A stretch of DNA of 64,000 nucleotides from Paraburkholderia sp. Lineage in GTDB: Bacteria; Pseudomonadota; Gammaproteobacteria; Burkholderiales; Burkholderiaceae. Every line of letters starts with the position of its first letter. The stretch's first letter is position 1. The position numbers and the translations under genes were made by a program. The stretch lies in contig SCRN01000040.1 in assembly GCA_004322045.1 (NCBI GenBank), positions 372,001 to 436,000 of the forward strand, read 5' to 3'. Positions 27,728-35,585 of this stretch are shown here, in pieces. Below the pieces are notes generated by a model. That model was not told where the DNA came from. It saw nothing but the letters and a program-made list of their open reading frames with translations, and searched no databases.

Positions 27728-28933
27728 TCAACCCGGTTTCCCGTCGATCCGCGCCGAGGTCAAGAAAGGCGCATAGCGGATCAGATAGACGAGAAACGCC
27801 GCACACCAAGCGCCGCCAGCGATATCGAGCCACACATCGGTTGCGCCGGGCAACAGCAGCGGACCGAACACGCGTGCGAGCGCGGCCACGATCATGAGCC
27901 AGTAGCAGACGATCTCGACCGGACCGGCAACCAGCACACGCCCGGTGTGGCCGAGCGCGGTGCGCGTGATCATCGCCATGATCGCGCCGCCCATCGCCCC
28001 GACCGTCAATGAGTGAATGGCAAGGGAGTGCGGAGCCAAGCCGAGCGCCGAGCAAGCGAGCAGCGCAAAGCCCAGCGGGATCCACAGACACGCCACATGC
28101 AGCACCCATAGGATCGGGCGAGCCCCGACCCGCCATGAGCGCCACCCGGCCATGCGCACCACGTGAATGATCGCCGTAGCAGCGGCGCAGGCGGCGACCA
28201 GCGGCCCCGGGGCGCCAGCCGCATCGGCGATCAGCGCGATGAGGGGCATGGGCGCCGCCCAGGTGTCGATGAACTTCCAACGTTTGATGGTGAAGCCTTT
28301 TACCACGTTGGCCGTAAACATCGGCACGACGCGGCCCGTGATGACCGCAATGAACATGATCACGACGCCCGTCGTCGCATAGGCCACGCGCAGCGCGAGA
28401 TCGACGCGCCCCTCCCATGCGTACCAATGAAACAGCGCATTGAGCACCCCGAACAACGCCAGCGCGGCAGGCAAGAACATGTTGCGCCGGTTCTTGGCCG
28501 CAACGAGCACCCGCAGCAGCACGACGGCCGCGATCGGCAGGAACGCCACGTCGACGACGGCCGCAACGGCTTCGGGGCCGGTCCAAACAAGCACGCGTCC
28601 TGCCGCCCAGAGCAGCCAGAGCGCGCCCAGCGACGCGCCGGTGGGCGTCTCGTGAGAGGTCCACGCGCGCACGGCCGTCAGCAAGAAACCAACGACGATC
28701 GCCGCCGCAAAGCCGAACAACATCTCGTGCACGTGCCAAAGCACGCCCGACAGTTGCGCCGTCTGCCCCGCCCCGCCGTGACCGCGTAACGCCGATAACC
28801 AAAGCGCGATTGCGAGGAGACCGAAAGCGGCGCCTGCAAGGTAGAAAGGACGGAATCCGAGGCGCAAGACCGGCAGTCCCGGTGCTTGCTGAGTTGCGCC
28901 GCGCTCGAGCGGCTCGTTGATCTTCATTGTCAT
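27728..28933 (-). CDS. nnrS: NnrS family protein (nitrogen oxide stress)
   Basis: 401 aa integral membrane protein with about 12 hydrophobic segments. Start region LRLGFRPFYLAGAAFGLLAI, LWHVHEMLFGFAAAIVVGFLLTAV and GRVVPMFTANVVKGF are diagnostic of NnrS, a heme- and copper-containing protein linked to nitric oxide tolerance in denitrifiers and NO-exposed bacteria. I use ATG 28933, which has AAGGAG 7 bases upstream, rather than ATG 28927 or an upstream start at 28972. It fits the nitrate-reducing lifestyle suggested by narKGHJI in the same window. Confidence 0.93.
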   Translation of the reverse strand: MTMKINEPLERGATQQAPGLPVLRLGFRPFYLAGAAFGLLAIALWLSALRGHGGAGQTAQLSGVLWHVHEMLFGFAAAIVVGFLLTAVRAWTSHETPTGASLGALWLLWAAGRVLVWTGPEAVAAVVDVAFLPIAAVVLLRVLVAAKNRRNMFLPAALALFGVLNALFHWYAWEGRVDLALRVAYATTGVVIMFIAVITGRVVPMFTANVVKGFTIKRWKFIDTWAAPMPLIALIADAAGAPGPLVAACAAATAIIHVVRMAGWRSWRVGARPILWVLHVACLWIPLGFALLACSALGLAPHSLAIHSLTVGAMGGAIMAMITRTALGHTGRVLVAGPVEIVCYWLMIVAALARVFGPLLLPGATDVWLDIAGGAWCAAFLVYLIRYAPFLTSARIDGKPG

Positions 28934-29071
28934 GCCGTTTCTCCTTGGGCGGCATATCGCCACCCGAGGCATTCATATTAGGCGTTCGTTTCGTCCGCCG
29001 AATGCGCGATTTGCGACCCCGATCGCGCTGGCTCCCGCGTTGGTGCGGGATTCCGATGCACCGCCCTATAC

Positions 29072-29084
29072 ATCACAAGGTGAT
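29072..29084. promoter_or_regulatory. 13-bp inverted repeat between nnrS and the 65-aa gene
   Basis: ATCAC-AAG-GTGAT is a perfect inverted repeat about midway between two divergent genes, 139 bp before nnrS. It does not match the FNR or NsrR consensus well. It may be an operator of an unidentified regulator. Confidence 0.35.
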
Positions 29085-29212
29085 ACAAATACAGCAAGCA
29101 TAGCGCGTTGGCGCCCGTTTGGCGGGCCGCTGCGACAATTTGCTCGTCAGCAGGGCTGCGCCGTCGCTTTATCGTGATAGTCGAAACCACTCATCGGCCA
29201 AAGGAGGAAAAA

Positions 29213-29410
29213 ATGCTGAGTCCACACGAATTCGCCGCGCTCCTACTTGTCGGCGGCAAACGCGACTTGGACGGGGTCGATCGAGACGACTTGGCCTCGC
29301 TCGTCGAGCGCCAGCTCGTCGCGCTGGACAGATTGGTGACAGGCCAGCAGTTGCGCCTGACCGAGCGTGGCGCGTGCGTGGTCAGGGCCGTGACGAGGCG
29401 CCCTCACTAG
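29213..29410 (+). CDS. Small unknown protein (65 aa) with very strong ribosome site
   Basis: 65 aa, family not recognised. AAAGGAGG sits 6 bases before the ATG at 29213, one of the best ribosome sites in the window. The sequence reads as two or three short helices (SPHEFAALLLVGG, DRDDLASLVERQLVALDRL) followed by LRLTERGACVVRAVTR. The end looks like part of a small winged-helix wing, but this is too weak to name. It is divergent from nnrS. Confidence 0.6.
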   Translation: MLSPHEFAALLLVGGKRDLDGVDRDDLASLVERQLVALDRLVTGQQLRLTERGACVVRAVTRRPH

Positions 29411-29538
29411 GTCCCGCGTGCCCAGCAGCGAAGTGCGGTAGTATCCGCACCGAAGCGAAAAGCGAGCGCCGCGCGGCGGTCCCGGCCGACAGGGCGGCGG
29501 CGTGCGCCACTTGGCTCTCGAGCCCGTCCACTCATTCG

Positions 29539-30420
29539 ATGCCTCACCGGTCGTCCACCGTGTCACAGTCTCCTTCTTCCTCTGCCCCAAGTTTCGACGA
29601 ATATTGTGCGCAGAAAGCCGCGCCCGCTGGATCGAGCGTCTACTATGCGCTGCGCCAGGCGCCGCTCGCACGACAGCCGCTGTTGACTGCTCTGTTCGCG
29701 CTGCGCCGCGAGTTGGAAGAGACGGTGAAGGACACGACCGATCCGACCGTCGGACGGACGAAGTTGGCGTGGTGGCAAAAGGAAACGGCCGCGCTGGCCG
29801 CCGGGCAACCCTCACACCCCGTCTCCCACGCACTCGCGGCCCACTCTGACGATATCGAAGCGCAAGCCCCGATGCTGCGCATGCTTGTCGCAGGCTTCGA
29901 GATGGATTTGGATCAAGCGCGGTACCTCGATTTCGCCAATCTGACGCGCTACATCGAGCGTGTCGGGGGCGCCTTCGCTAGCGCCGTTGCAAGCGTCACG
30001 GCGCGCGAGCGGGAGCGCACCCAAGAATGGGCCCCTGCACTCGGCAACGCGCTCATGCTCGCTCAATTCGTGCAAGAGCTGGGCAACGACGCGCGCCACG
30101 GGCGCATCTATCTGCCGATCGACGAACTGCAGCGCTACGGCGTGACGGCGGCCGAACTGATCAACCGCAAGTACACGCCGGCCTTCACGGAACTCATGCG
30201 CTTTCAAACGAATCGCGCGCGCGAATCGCTCCACGCGGCGCTCGCCGGCGTGCCGGCCGCCGAACGCGCGACGCAGCGCACGCTGAAAGCGCAAGCGGCC
30301 ATGTCGCTCGCACTGCTAGAGGAAATCGAGCGCGACCGGTTTCAAGTCCTTCATCAACGGATTGCGCTCACGCCGATCCGCAAGCTGTGGATCGCTTGGC
30401 GCGCCGCGCGCAAGCGCTGA
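29539..30420 (+). CDS. Squalene/phytoene synthase-fold protein with degenerate active site
   Basis: 293 aa, all-helical. The C-terminal pattern LAQFVQELGNDARHGRIYLPIDEL corresponds to the second aspartate-rich region of squalene and phytoene synthases, but with E and N replacing some acidic positions. The first aspartate-rich motif (normally DxxxD in a YCRxxDDxxDE context) is replaced by ALRRELEETVKD, so condensation of prenyl diphosphates is doubtful. It may be a non-catalytic relative, as NDUFAF6 is in mitochondria, where it serves complex I assembly. No hopanoid or carotenoid genes are adjacent. ATG 29539 is the best of several starts. Confidence 0.72.
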   Translation: MPHRSSTVSQSPSSSAPSFDEYCAQKAAPAGSSVYYALRQAPLARQPLLTALFALRRELEETVKDTTDPTVGRTKLAWWQKETAALAAGQPSHPVSHALAAHSDDIEAQAPMLRMLVAGFEMDLDQARYLDFANLTRYIERVGGAFASAVASVTARERERTQEWAPALGNALMLAQFVQELGNDARHGRIYLPIDELQRYGVTAAELINRKYTPAFTELMRFQTNRARESLHAALAGVPAAERATQRTLKAQAAMSLALLEEIERDRFQVLHQRIALTPIRKLWIAWRAARKR

Positions 30421-30442
30421 TTGCTCGGGCGCAATGTGCGTA

Positions 30443-30469
30443 ATAGAGGTGATAGAGGTGATAGAAGCG
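30443..30469 (+). repeat. Short 9-bp tandem repeat
   Basis: ATAGAGGTG occurs twice, followed by the related ATAGAAGCG, in the gap after the synthase-like gene. The 39-codon open frame across it has no ribosome site that I trust. Confidence 0.4.
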
Positions 30470-30540
30470 ATCGCTGCAACGATGCAAGTCGACCGAAGCA
30501 AACGGGTTGCCGCCGCGTTCGATGCAGCGTTGAGTCGCGC

Positions 30541-30879
30541 TCACTGCCTGTAGAGTTCGCGCACTGCGTCTTCGATATGCTGACGCAACAAACGCCGTTC
30601 GTCGGCAGTCATATGACCATCGCGTTGATGATCGCTGAAATCGCCCGGCGCCGAGGCCGCGCGCACGATCGCCGCGGAGGCGCCCGGCGGCGCCGGATTC
30701 GGGAGCGGTGCGCGCTGCGGCGGCAGGTAACGACGATGCGCTTGATGGTGGGCCGAGCGCTCGCGCAGCGGCCCTTGCGCCTGTGCTTCGGCTGTAACGG
30801 TCAAACTGGCGACAGCGCCGGCGATGGCGACCGCGGCGATCCGCGCACGCAAGCGCGGCAACGCGCGTCCCACCGTCAT
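30541..30879 (-). CDS. Small secreted basic protein of unknown function
   Basis: 112 aa. A signal peptide (AAVAIAGAVASLTVTAEAQAQ, cleavage near residue 34) precedes a histidine-, arginine- and proline-rich linker (AHHQAHRRYLPPQRAPLPNP) and a short helical C-terminus (MTADERRLLRQHIEDAVRELY). The last part resembles the end of small exported proteins common in Burkholderia, function unknown. ATG at 30879 is chosen because the signal sequence begins there; an in-frame start at 30903 would add 8 residues. Converges on the synthase-like gene. Confidence 0.65.
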   Translation of the reverse strand: MTVGRALPRLRARIAAVAIAGAVASLTVTAEAQAQGPLRERSAHHQAHRRYLPPQRAPLPNPAPPGASAAIVRAASAPGDFSDHQRDGHMTADERRLLRQHIEDAVRELYRQ

Positions 30880-31053
30880 CTTGTTCCCTTCGTCATGCGG
30901 CAACCGGCTACCTCGAATTACGTGTGCAGATGCCCGATCGATGTCGAGCGCGACTAAAAGATGTTATGGGATGAAGTATCCACCGAACAGCCGCTATCCG
31001 TGAAGCAGTTTAAGTGGACGCCGTTTACGCGGCGCATCAACACGGGTAAATTT

Positions 31054-31069
31054 TGTAACTGTCTGTAAC
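31054..31069 (+). promoter_or_regulatory. Two TGTAAC half-sites 10 bp apart upstream of ompR-like gene
   Basis: TGTAAC at 31054-31059 and again at 31064-31069 are in direct repeat with one helical turn spacing, 54 bp before the start codon of the OmpR-like gene. Tandem half-sites at 10-bp phase are how OmpR/PhoB-type regulators bind, so autoregulation is plausible. Confidence 0.45.
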
Positions 31070-31122
31070 CCTTTAATTTCACGTTTCGCGCCCTGCTTTC
31101 CAATCGCGCTAAGATGCCGCCC

Positions 31123-31848
31123 ATGGAAACTAAAAACCCTTCGAAGATTCTCGTCGTCGACGACGACCCCCGCTTGCGCGATTTGCTGCGCCGTTACCTC
31201 GGCGAGCAAGGCTTCAACGTCTACGTGGCGGAGAACGCGCCCGCGATGAACAAGCTCTGGGTGCGCGAGCGGTTCGACCTGCTCGTGCTCGATCTCATGT
31301 TGCCCGGCGAAGACGGTCTGTCGATTTGCCGCAGGCTGCGCGGCAGCAACGACCGCACGCCCATCATCATGCTGACGGCCAAGGGGGAAGACGTCGATCG
31401 CATCGTCGGGCTCGAGATGGGCGCCGACGACTACTTACCCAAGCCGTTCAACCCGCGTGAGCTCGTCGCGCGCATTCACGCGGTGCCGCGGCGTCAGTCG
31501 CCGTCGGAACTGCCAGGGGCGCCGTCGGAAACCGCCGAGCTGTTCGAATTCGGCGACTTCGCGCTGAATCTGGCCACGCGCACGCTGACCAAGTCGGGCC
31601 AAGAGATCCCGCTCACGACGGGCGAGTTCTCCGTGCTGAAAGTGTTCGCGCGCCATCCGCGCCAGCCGCTCTCGCGCGAAAAGCTGATGGAGCTCGCGCG
31701 CGGGCGCGAGTACGAGGTCTTCGACCGCAGCCTCGACGTGCAGATCTCGCGTCTGCGCAAGCTGATCGAGGTCGATCCCAGCAGTCCCCGCTTCATTCAA
31801 ACCGTCTGGGGCCTCGGCTACGTGTTCATCCCCGACGGCGCGGCGTGA
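31123..31848 (+). CDS. ompR: OmpR-family response regulator
   Basis: 241 aa. The receiver domain has the acidic pocket VVDDDP, phosphorylated aspartate D57 in LLVLDLMLPGEDG and lysine in DDYLPKPFNP. The C-terminal winged helix ends QISRLRKLIEVDPSSPRFIQTVWGLGYVF. A histidine kinase gene follows by 37 bp. I prefer METKNPSK (31123) to the in-frame ATG at 31114, as METKNPSK is where family members start as I recall them. This pair is the OmpR/EnvZ-like system that precedes ahpC in Burkholderia. Confidence 0.9.
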   Translation: METKNPSKILVVDDDPRLRDLLRRYLGEQGFNVYVAENAPAMNKLWVRERFDLLVLDLMLPGEDGLSICRRLRGSNDRTPIIMLTAKGEDVDRIVGLEMGADDYLPKPFNPRELVARIHAVPRRQSPSELPGAPSETAELFEFGDFALNLATRTLTKSGQEIPLTTGEFSVLKVFARHPRQPLSREKLMELARGREYEVFDRSLDVQISRLRKLIEVDPSSPRFIQTVWGLGYVFIPDGAA

Positions 31849-31885
31849 CCTTCGCTCTATCGCCTAGCGCACCCGAATAAGCCCC

Positions 31886-33235
31886 ATGCGCATCGACCGG
31901 CGGTATCTCGCCCACGCGTTCGGGGGCTTGTTCTGGCGCACGTTTCTTTTGATCGCGCTGCTGATCGCGGTGAGCCTCGCCGCGTGGTTTCAAAGCTTCC
32001 GCGTGATCGAGCGCGAGCCGCGGGCGCAGCGCGTGGCGCTGCAGCTCGTGGCGATCGTCAAGCTCACGCGCACCGCGCTGCTCTACTCCGATCCGGACTT
32101 GCGCCGCGCGCTGTTGCAAGATCTGGAAAGCAACGAAGGCGTGCGCGTCTACCCGCGCGAGACCACGGACAAGTTCAAGCTGCAGCCCGACGAGTCGCTG
32201 AACCGGCTCATCGAGCACGACATCCGCGGCCGACTCGGGGACGATACCGTCATCGCCCAATCGGTCAACGACATACCGGGCGTATGGATCAGCTTCAAAA
32301 TCGACGACGACGACTATTGGGTCGCGCTCGACCGAGACCAGCTCGATAGCGTCACCGGGCTGCAGTGGGCCGGCTGGGGCGTGTTCGCGCTCGCGCTCTC
32401 CTTGTTCGGCGCCGCCTTCATCACGAGTCTCGTGAACCGGCCGTTTGCGCGCTTGGCCGCGGCCGCCCGCAAGGTGGGCTTGGGCCATACGCCGGAGCCG
32501 CTGCCCGAGCGCGGCCTCGGCGTGGCGGCGGAAACCAACCGCAGCTTCAACCAGATGGTGCGCGACCTCGAGCAACTCGAGGCCGACCGTGCCTTGATGC
32601 TCGCCGGCATCTCGCACGATCTGCGCACGCCGCTCGCGCGGTTGCGGCTGGAGACGGAAATGAGCCCTTCCGATCAAACGACGAAAGACGCCATGATCGA
32701 CGACATCGAGCAAATGGACTCGATCATCGGCCGCTTCCTCGACTACGCACGGCCGCCGCAACATTTCTCGCGCGCCGTCGACCTATCGCTGATCGCAGGC
32801 GATATGGCCGCGCGCATGGCCAGCGAGGACGGCGTGCGCCTGATTTCGCGGCTAGCCGACGAAGCCATCATCGAAGCTGACGAAACCGATCTGCGGCGGG
32901 TGGTCGGCAATTTGCTTGAAAACGCCAAGAAGTACGGCGTGAGCGAAAGCGACGGCATTCCGCACATCATGCTGGAAACGCGTGTTTCGCATTCTCGCGT
33001 AGAGTTGTCTGTGCTCGATGAGGGGCCGGGCGTTCCCGAGGACCAAATCGGGCTCGTCACGCGGCCGTTCTATCGGGTCGATTCGGCGCGCAGCCAGGCG
33101 AACGGGACGGGCCTCGGCATGGCCATCGTGCAGCGCCTCGTGAGCCGACACCGCGGCACGCTCAAACTGCGCAACCGAGCACCCGGCCCGGGCCTCGAAG
33201 TGACGATCGAGTTCCCGCTTGCCAAGAGCGCGTGA
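31886..33235 (+). CDS. envZ: EnvZ-like sensor histidine kinase
   Basis: 449 aa. First membrane segment near residues 13-35, periplasmic sensor region to about 155, second segment near 158-180, then HAMP, dimerisation domain with phosphorylated H244 in LAGISHDLRTPLARLRLE, and an ATPase domain with the N box (VVGNLLENAKKYGV) and G boxes (DEGPGVP, NGTGLGMAIV). Start ATG at 31886. It is the cognate kinase of the regulator immediately upstream. Confidence 0.92.
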   Translation: MRIDRRYLAHAFGGLFWRTFLLIALLIAVSLAAWFQSFRVIEREPRAQRVALQLVAIVKLTRTALLYSDPDLRRALLQDLESNEGVRVYPRETTDKFKLQPDESLNRLIEHDIRGRLGDDTVIAQSVNDIPGVWISFKIDDDDYWVALDRDQLDSVTGLQWAGWGVFALALSLFGAAFITSLVNRPFARLAAAARKVGLGHTPEPLPERGLGVAAETNRSFNQMVRDLEQLEADRALMLAGISHDLRTPLARLRLETEMSPSDQTTKDAMIDDIEQMDSIIGRFLDYARPPQHFSRAVDLSLIAGDMAARMASEDGVRLISRLADEAIIEADETDLRRVVGNLLENAKKYGVSESDGIPHIMLETRVSHSRVELSVLDEGPGVPEDQIGLVTRPFYRVDSARSQANGTGLGMAIVQRLVSRHRGTLKLRNRAPGPGLEVTIEFPLAKSA

Positions 33236-33271
33236 GGTGCGAGCCCGCTGCGCCGCGAGAAAAGCTATCGC

Positions 33272-33300
33272 TTGCGTTAGCAAAACTCTATTTCTACAAG
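33272..33300 (+). promoter_or_regulatory. Probable ahpC promoter
   Basis: TTGCGT (33272-33277), 17-bp spacer and TACAAG (33295-33300). TTAG-N7-CTAT at 33277-33291 overlaps it and resembles half of an OxyR site, but the remaining quarter-sites are off by one or absent. Start expected near 33307. Confidence 0.35.
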
Positions 33301-33328
33301 AATTCAATAGCGGTGGTTTGGAGACTGC

Positions 33329-33344
33329 GTAACGCATTCGTTAC
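33329..33344. promoter_or_regulatory. Perfect inverted repeat in the ahpC leader
   Basis: GTAACG-CATT-CGTTAC lies 58 bp before the ahpC ATG, downstream of the predicted promoter. It could be an operator or a hairpin in the messenger leader. Confidence 0.4.
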
Positions 33345-33401
33345 AGCGAGCAGGTACTTTTGAACAACGCTTTTCTTCCAACCAGACACAGGAGTCACCG
33401 C

Positions 33402-33950
33402 ATGAAAACCGTCGGCGACAAACTCGAAGCGTTCACCGTCACCGCTGCAAAGCCGGGCTTTAACCACCACGAAGAAAACGGTCAATCGGCATTCGAAGAG
33501 ATCACCGAACAGTCGTTCCCGGGCAAGTGGAAGATCATCTACTTCTATCCGAAAGATTTCACGTTCGTTTGCCCGACCGAAATCGTCGAATTCGCCCGGC
33601 TGAAAAAGGACTTCGAAGAGCGTGAAGCCGTGCTGCTCGGCGGCAGCGTCGACAACGAGTTCGTCAAGCTCGCCTGGCGCCGCGAGCACAAGGACCTCGA
33701 CAAGCTGAACCACTACGCGTTCGGCGACGTCAAGGGCGAGCTGATCGACCAGTTGGGCGTGCGCGACAAGGAAGCCGGCGTGGCCCTGCGCGCGACGTTC
33801 ATCGTCGATCCGGACAACACGATCCAGCACGTGTCGGTCAACAACCTGAACGTCGGCCGCAACACGCAAGAAATTCTGCGTATCCTCGACGGCCTGCAAA
33901 CGGACGGGCTGTGCCCGTGCAACCGCTCGGTGGGCGGCGCGACGCTGTAA
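33402..33950 (+). CDS. ahpC: Alkyl hydroperoxide reductase/peroxiredoxin AhpC
   Basis: 182 aa two-cysteine peroxiredoxin. Peroxidatic Cys57 sits in FTFVCPTE and resolving cysteines Cys171/Cys173 in GLCPCNR near the C-terminus. It reduces H2O2, organic peroxides and peroxynitrite. In Burkholderia and mycobacteria this form is paired with AhpD as its reductant, but the ahpD gene that should follow is reduced to a stub here, so another electron donor must serve it. ATG at 33402 with AGGAG upstream. Confidence 0.95.
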   Translation: MKTVGDKLEAFTVTAAKPGFNHHEENGQSAFEEITEQSFPGKWKIIYFYPKDFTFVCPTEIVEFARLKKDFEEREAVLLGGSVDNEFVKLAWRREHKDLDKLNHYAFGDVKGELIDQLGVRDKEAGVALRATFIVDPDNTIQHVSVNNLNVGRNTQEILRILDGLQTDGLCPCNRSVGGATL

Positions 33951-33966
33951 GCGTAGCCCTGGCGCG

Positions 33967-34004
33967 AAGCCCGCTATGGTCTCTCAAAGCCGGCGGGCTT
34001 TTTT
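33967..34004 (+). terminator. Intrinsic terminator after ahpC
   Basis: AAGCCCGC (33967-33974) pairs perfectly with GCGGGCTT (33993-34000) across 18 bases, and the T-run extends to 34004. It lies between ahpC and the ahpD stub. Confidence 0.7.
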
Positions 34005-34029
34005 ATCGACACAGCGATAGGAGAAAACG

Positions 34030-34095
34030 ATGAAATTCTTGAATTCGATTGAGGCACTCATCCCCGACTATGCGAAGGACATTCGCCGCCGCTGA
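34030..34095 (+). pseudogene. ahpD: 5' remnant of ahpD (21 codons) fused to the 3' end of ispF
   Basis: AGGAG, a 6-base spacer and ATG open a frame reading [19 protein letters not shown], which matches the N-terminus of AhpD alkylhydroperoxidase (usual length about 175 residues). After about codon 19 the match stops, two arginine codons follow, and TGA is at 34093-34095. The catalytic CxxC region is absent, so no activity is possible. The rest of the stretch is already the antisense strand of ispF. A deletion between ahpD and ispF explains this best. Confidence 0.85.
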
Positions 34096-34561
34096 GCAAT
34101 ACGACGGCCTGCGCCTCGATTCCTTCCCCCCGGCCCAAATAGCCGAGTTTTTCGTTCGTCTTGGCTTTGACGTTCACGCAGCCGATAGGCAGCGCGAGAT
34201 CCTCGGCCAGGTTGACGCGCATGGCCTCGATATGGGGCGCGAGCTTCGGCGCCTGAGCGATGACCGTGCTGTCCACGTTCACGATGGCAAAGCCCGCCTG
34301 CTTGATGCGCGCCGCACACTCTCGCAGCAGCACACGGCTGTTCGCGCCGGCGAAACGCGTGTCCGTATCGGGGAAATGACGGCCAATGTCGCCCAGCCCC
34401 GCGGCGCCGAACAGCGCGTCGGTCACGGCATGCAGCAGCACGTCCGCATCCGAGTGGCCAAGCAAACCACGTTCGTAGGGAACGGTCACGCCACCGATGA
34501 TGAGCGGGCGCCCGGGCACCAACGCATGGACGTCGTAGCCCTGTCCGATTCTGAAATTCAT
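34058..34561 (-). CDS. ispF: 2-C-methyl-D-erythritol 2,4-cyclodiphosphate synthase
   Basis: 167 aa enzyme of the MEP isoprenoid pathway. Metal ligands are in GYDVHAL (D10, H12), with [28 protein letters not shown] and [25 protein letters not shown] as signature stretches. The last 9-10 residues (GECPSHSRG) are encoded by the antisense strand of the ahpD remnant, so the native stop has been lost and the C-terminus is foreign. The catalytic core is complete, so the enzyme is probably active. Downstream of ispD, 114 bp apart. Confidence 0.95.
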   Translation of the reverse strand: MNFRIGQGYDVHALVPGRPLIIGGVTVPYERGLLGHSDADVLLHAVTDALFGAAGLGDIGRHFPDTDTRFAGANSRVLLRECAARIKQAGFAIVNVDSTVIAQAPKLAPHIEAMRVNLAEDLALPIGCVNVKAKTNEKLGYLGRGEGIEAQAVVLLSGGECPSHSRG

Positions 34562-34675
34562 GTTCGATTCCTATGGGTTGCCAATTGCCGCCGCAATCGC
34601 GCTCGTCGTCGCGCTTGCGGCTGCGGTACGGTTCTTCCTGGACTCGTGCTGGGCTCTTGCTGGCAAACGGCGGCG

Positions 34676-35395
34676 CTATCGCACGCCGTGCGGCGGATCC
34701 TGCGTCAAGATGGCCTCGGCAAGCGCGAAGTCTTCTGGATACGTGACCTTGAAGTTGCGCAAGCTGCCCTGCACGAGGCGCGGCGCATGCCCCAGCCATT
34801 CGACCGCGCTCGCCTCGTCGGTCAAATCGTGCCCGTCGCGCTCGGCCCGCGCGATCGCCTCGCGCAGCATGCCGATGCGAAACATCTGCGGCGTCTGCGC
34901 CTGCCATAAGCCATTGCGCGACTCGGTGCGTGCGATGCGATCGCCCTGATCGATGTCGACGCGCTTGAGCGTATCGGCCACGGGCAGCGCCATGATTCCG
35001 CCCACCGGGTCGCCGGCGAGCGCGGCAATCAGCGAGCGAATGAGCGCGGGCGTGATGCCGGGCCGCGCCGCGTCGTGTACGAGCACCCAGTCGTCGTTGC
35101 TCGCACCGAACGCTGCCAGCGCGTCGAGCCCGTTCTTCACGGACGCTTGCCTTGACGCACCGCCGCACCGCCGCACGGCAAAGCGCAATGGGGCGAAACG
35201 GGCTTCGTCGAAGTGCGTATCGTCGGGCGAAATGACGACAAGCGTTTGCGAAAGGTCGTCGCAGGCATCGAACGCGGCGAGCGTGAAATACAGCAGTTCG
35301 CGCCCGGCCAGCGTGCGGTATTGCTTGGGCATCGGCGCGCCGGAGCGGCTGCCGGTGCCCGCGCAAGGAATCAGTGCGAAAAAGCGGGAAGTCAC
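34676..35395 (-). CDS. ispD: 2-C-methyl-D-erythritol 4-phosphate cytidylyltransferase
   Basis: 239 aa. The CTP-binding loop [17 protein letters not shown] and the motif [11 protein letters not shown] identify IspD, which attaches CMP to methylerythritol phosphate, two steps before IspF in the same pathway. The start is GTG at 35395 (codon read as Met); no in-frame ATG exists before the conserved [12 protein letters not shown]. Divergent from mfd. Confidence 0.95.
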   Translation of the reverse strand: MTSRFFALIPCAGTGSRSGAPMPKQYRTLAGRELLYFTLAAFDACDDLSQTLVVISPDDTHFDEARFAPLRFAVRRCGGASRQASVKNGLDALAAFGASNDDWVLVHDAARPGITPALIRSLIAALAGDPVGGIMALPVADTLKRVDIDQGDRIARTESRNGLWQAQTPQMFRIGMLREAIARAERDGHDLTDEASAVEWLGHAPRLVQGSLRNFKVTYPEDFALAEAILTQDPPHGVR

Positions 35396-35446
35396 GAAAT
35401 CGGGGCGAGCCGCGCGGGCGGCCGATCAAAAATAGACAACGGATTT

Positions 35447-35452
35447 TATAAT
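35447..35452 (+). promoter_or_regulatory. Consensus -10 of the mfd promoter
   Basis: TATAAT at 35447-35452 in an unusually AT-rich patch; the -35 region 17 bp upstream (GATCAA) is weak. Predicted start near 35459 leaves a leader of about 127 bases before mfd. Confidence 0.5.
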
Positions 35453-35585
35453 AGACCCTTTGCTCCGGGCGCCTCATCGGTCGCCGATCGTGTGTCCGGC
35501 GCTCGAAAGCCCCTGCTTGCACGCGCCTCACGGCGTCGCGGCGGGGCTTCGTCACGCTCACACGCAAGGCCGCAAGCTCTTCCTC

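Noticed and set aside
28934-29212. FNR box for nnrS
   Set aside because: Searched for TTGAY-N4-RTCAA; only the unrelated ATCAC-AAG-GTGAT repeat was found.
30362-30553. Small frame encoding a VIEVIEVIE repeat
   Set aside because: It arises from a 9-bp DNA repeat, lacks a ribosome site and overlaps the end of the secreted protein gene.
33265-33310. Full OxyR site before ahpC
   Set aside because: Only TTAG-N7-CTAT fits; the outer quarter-sites are off register.
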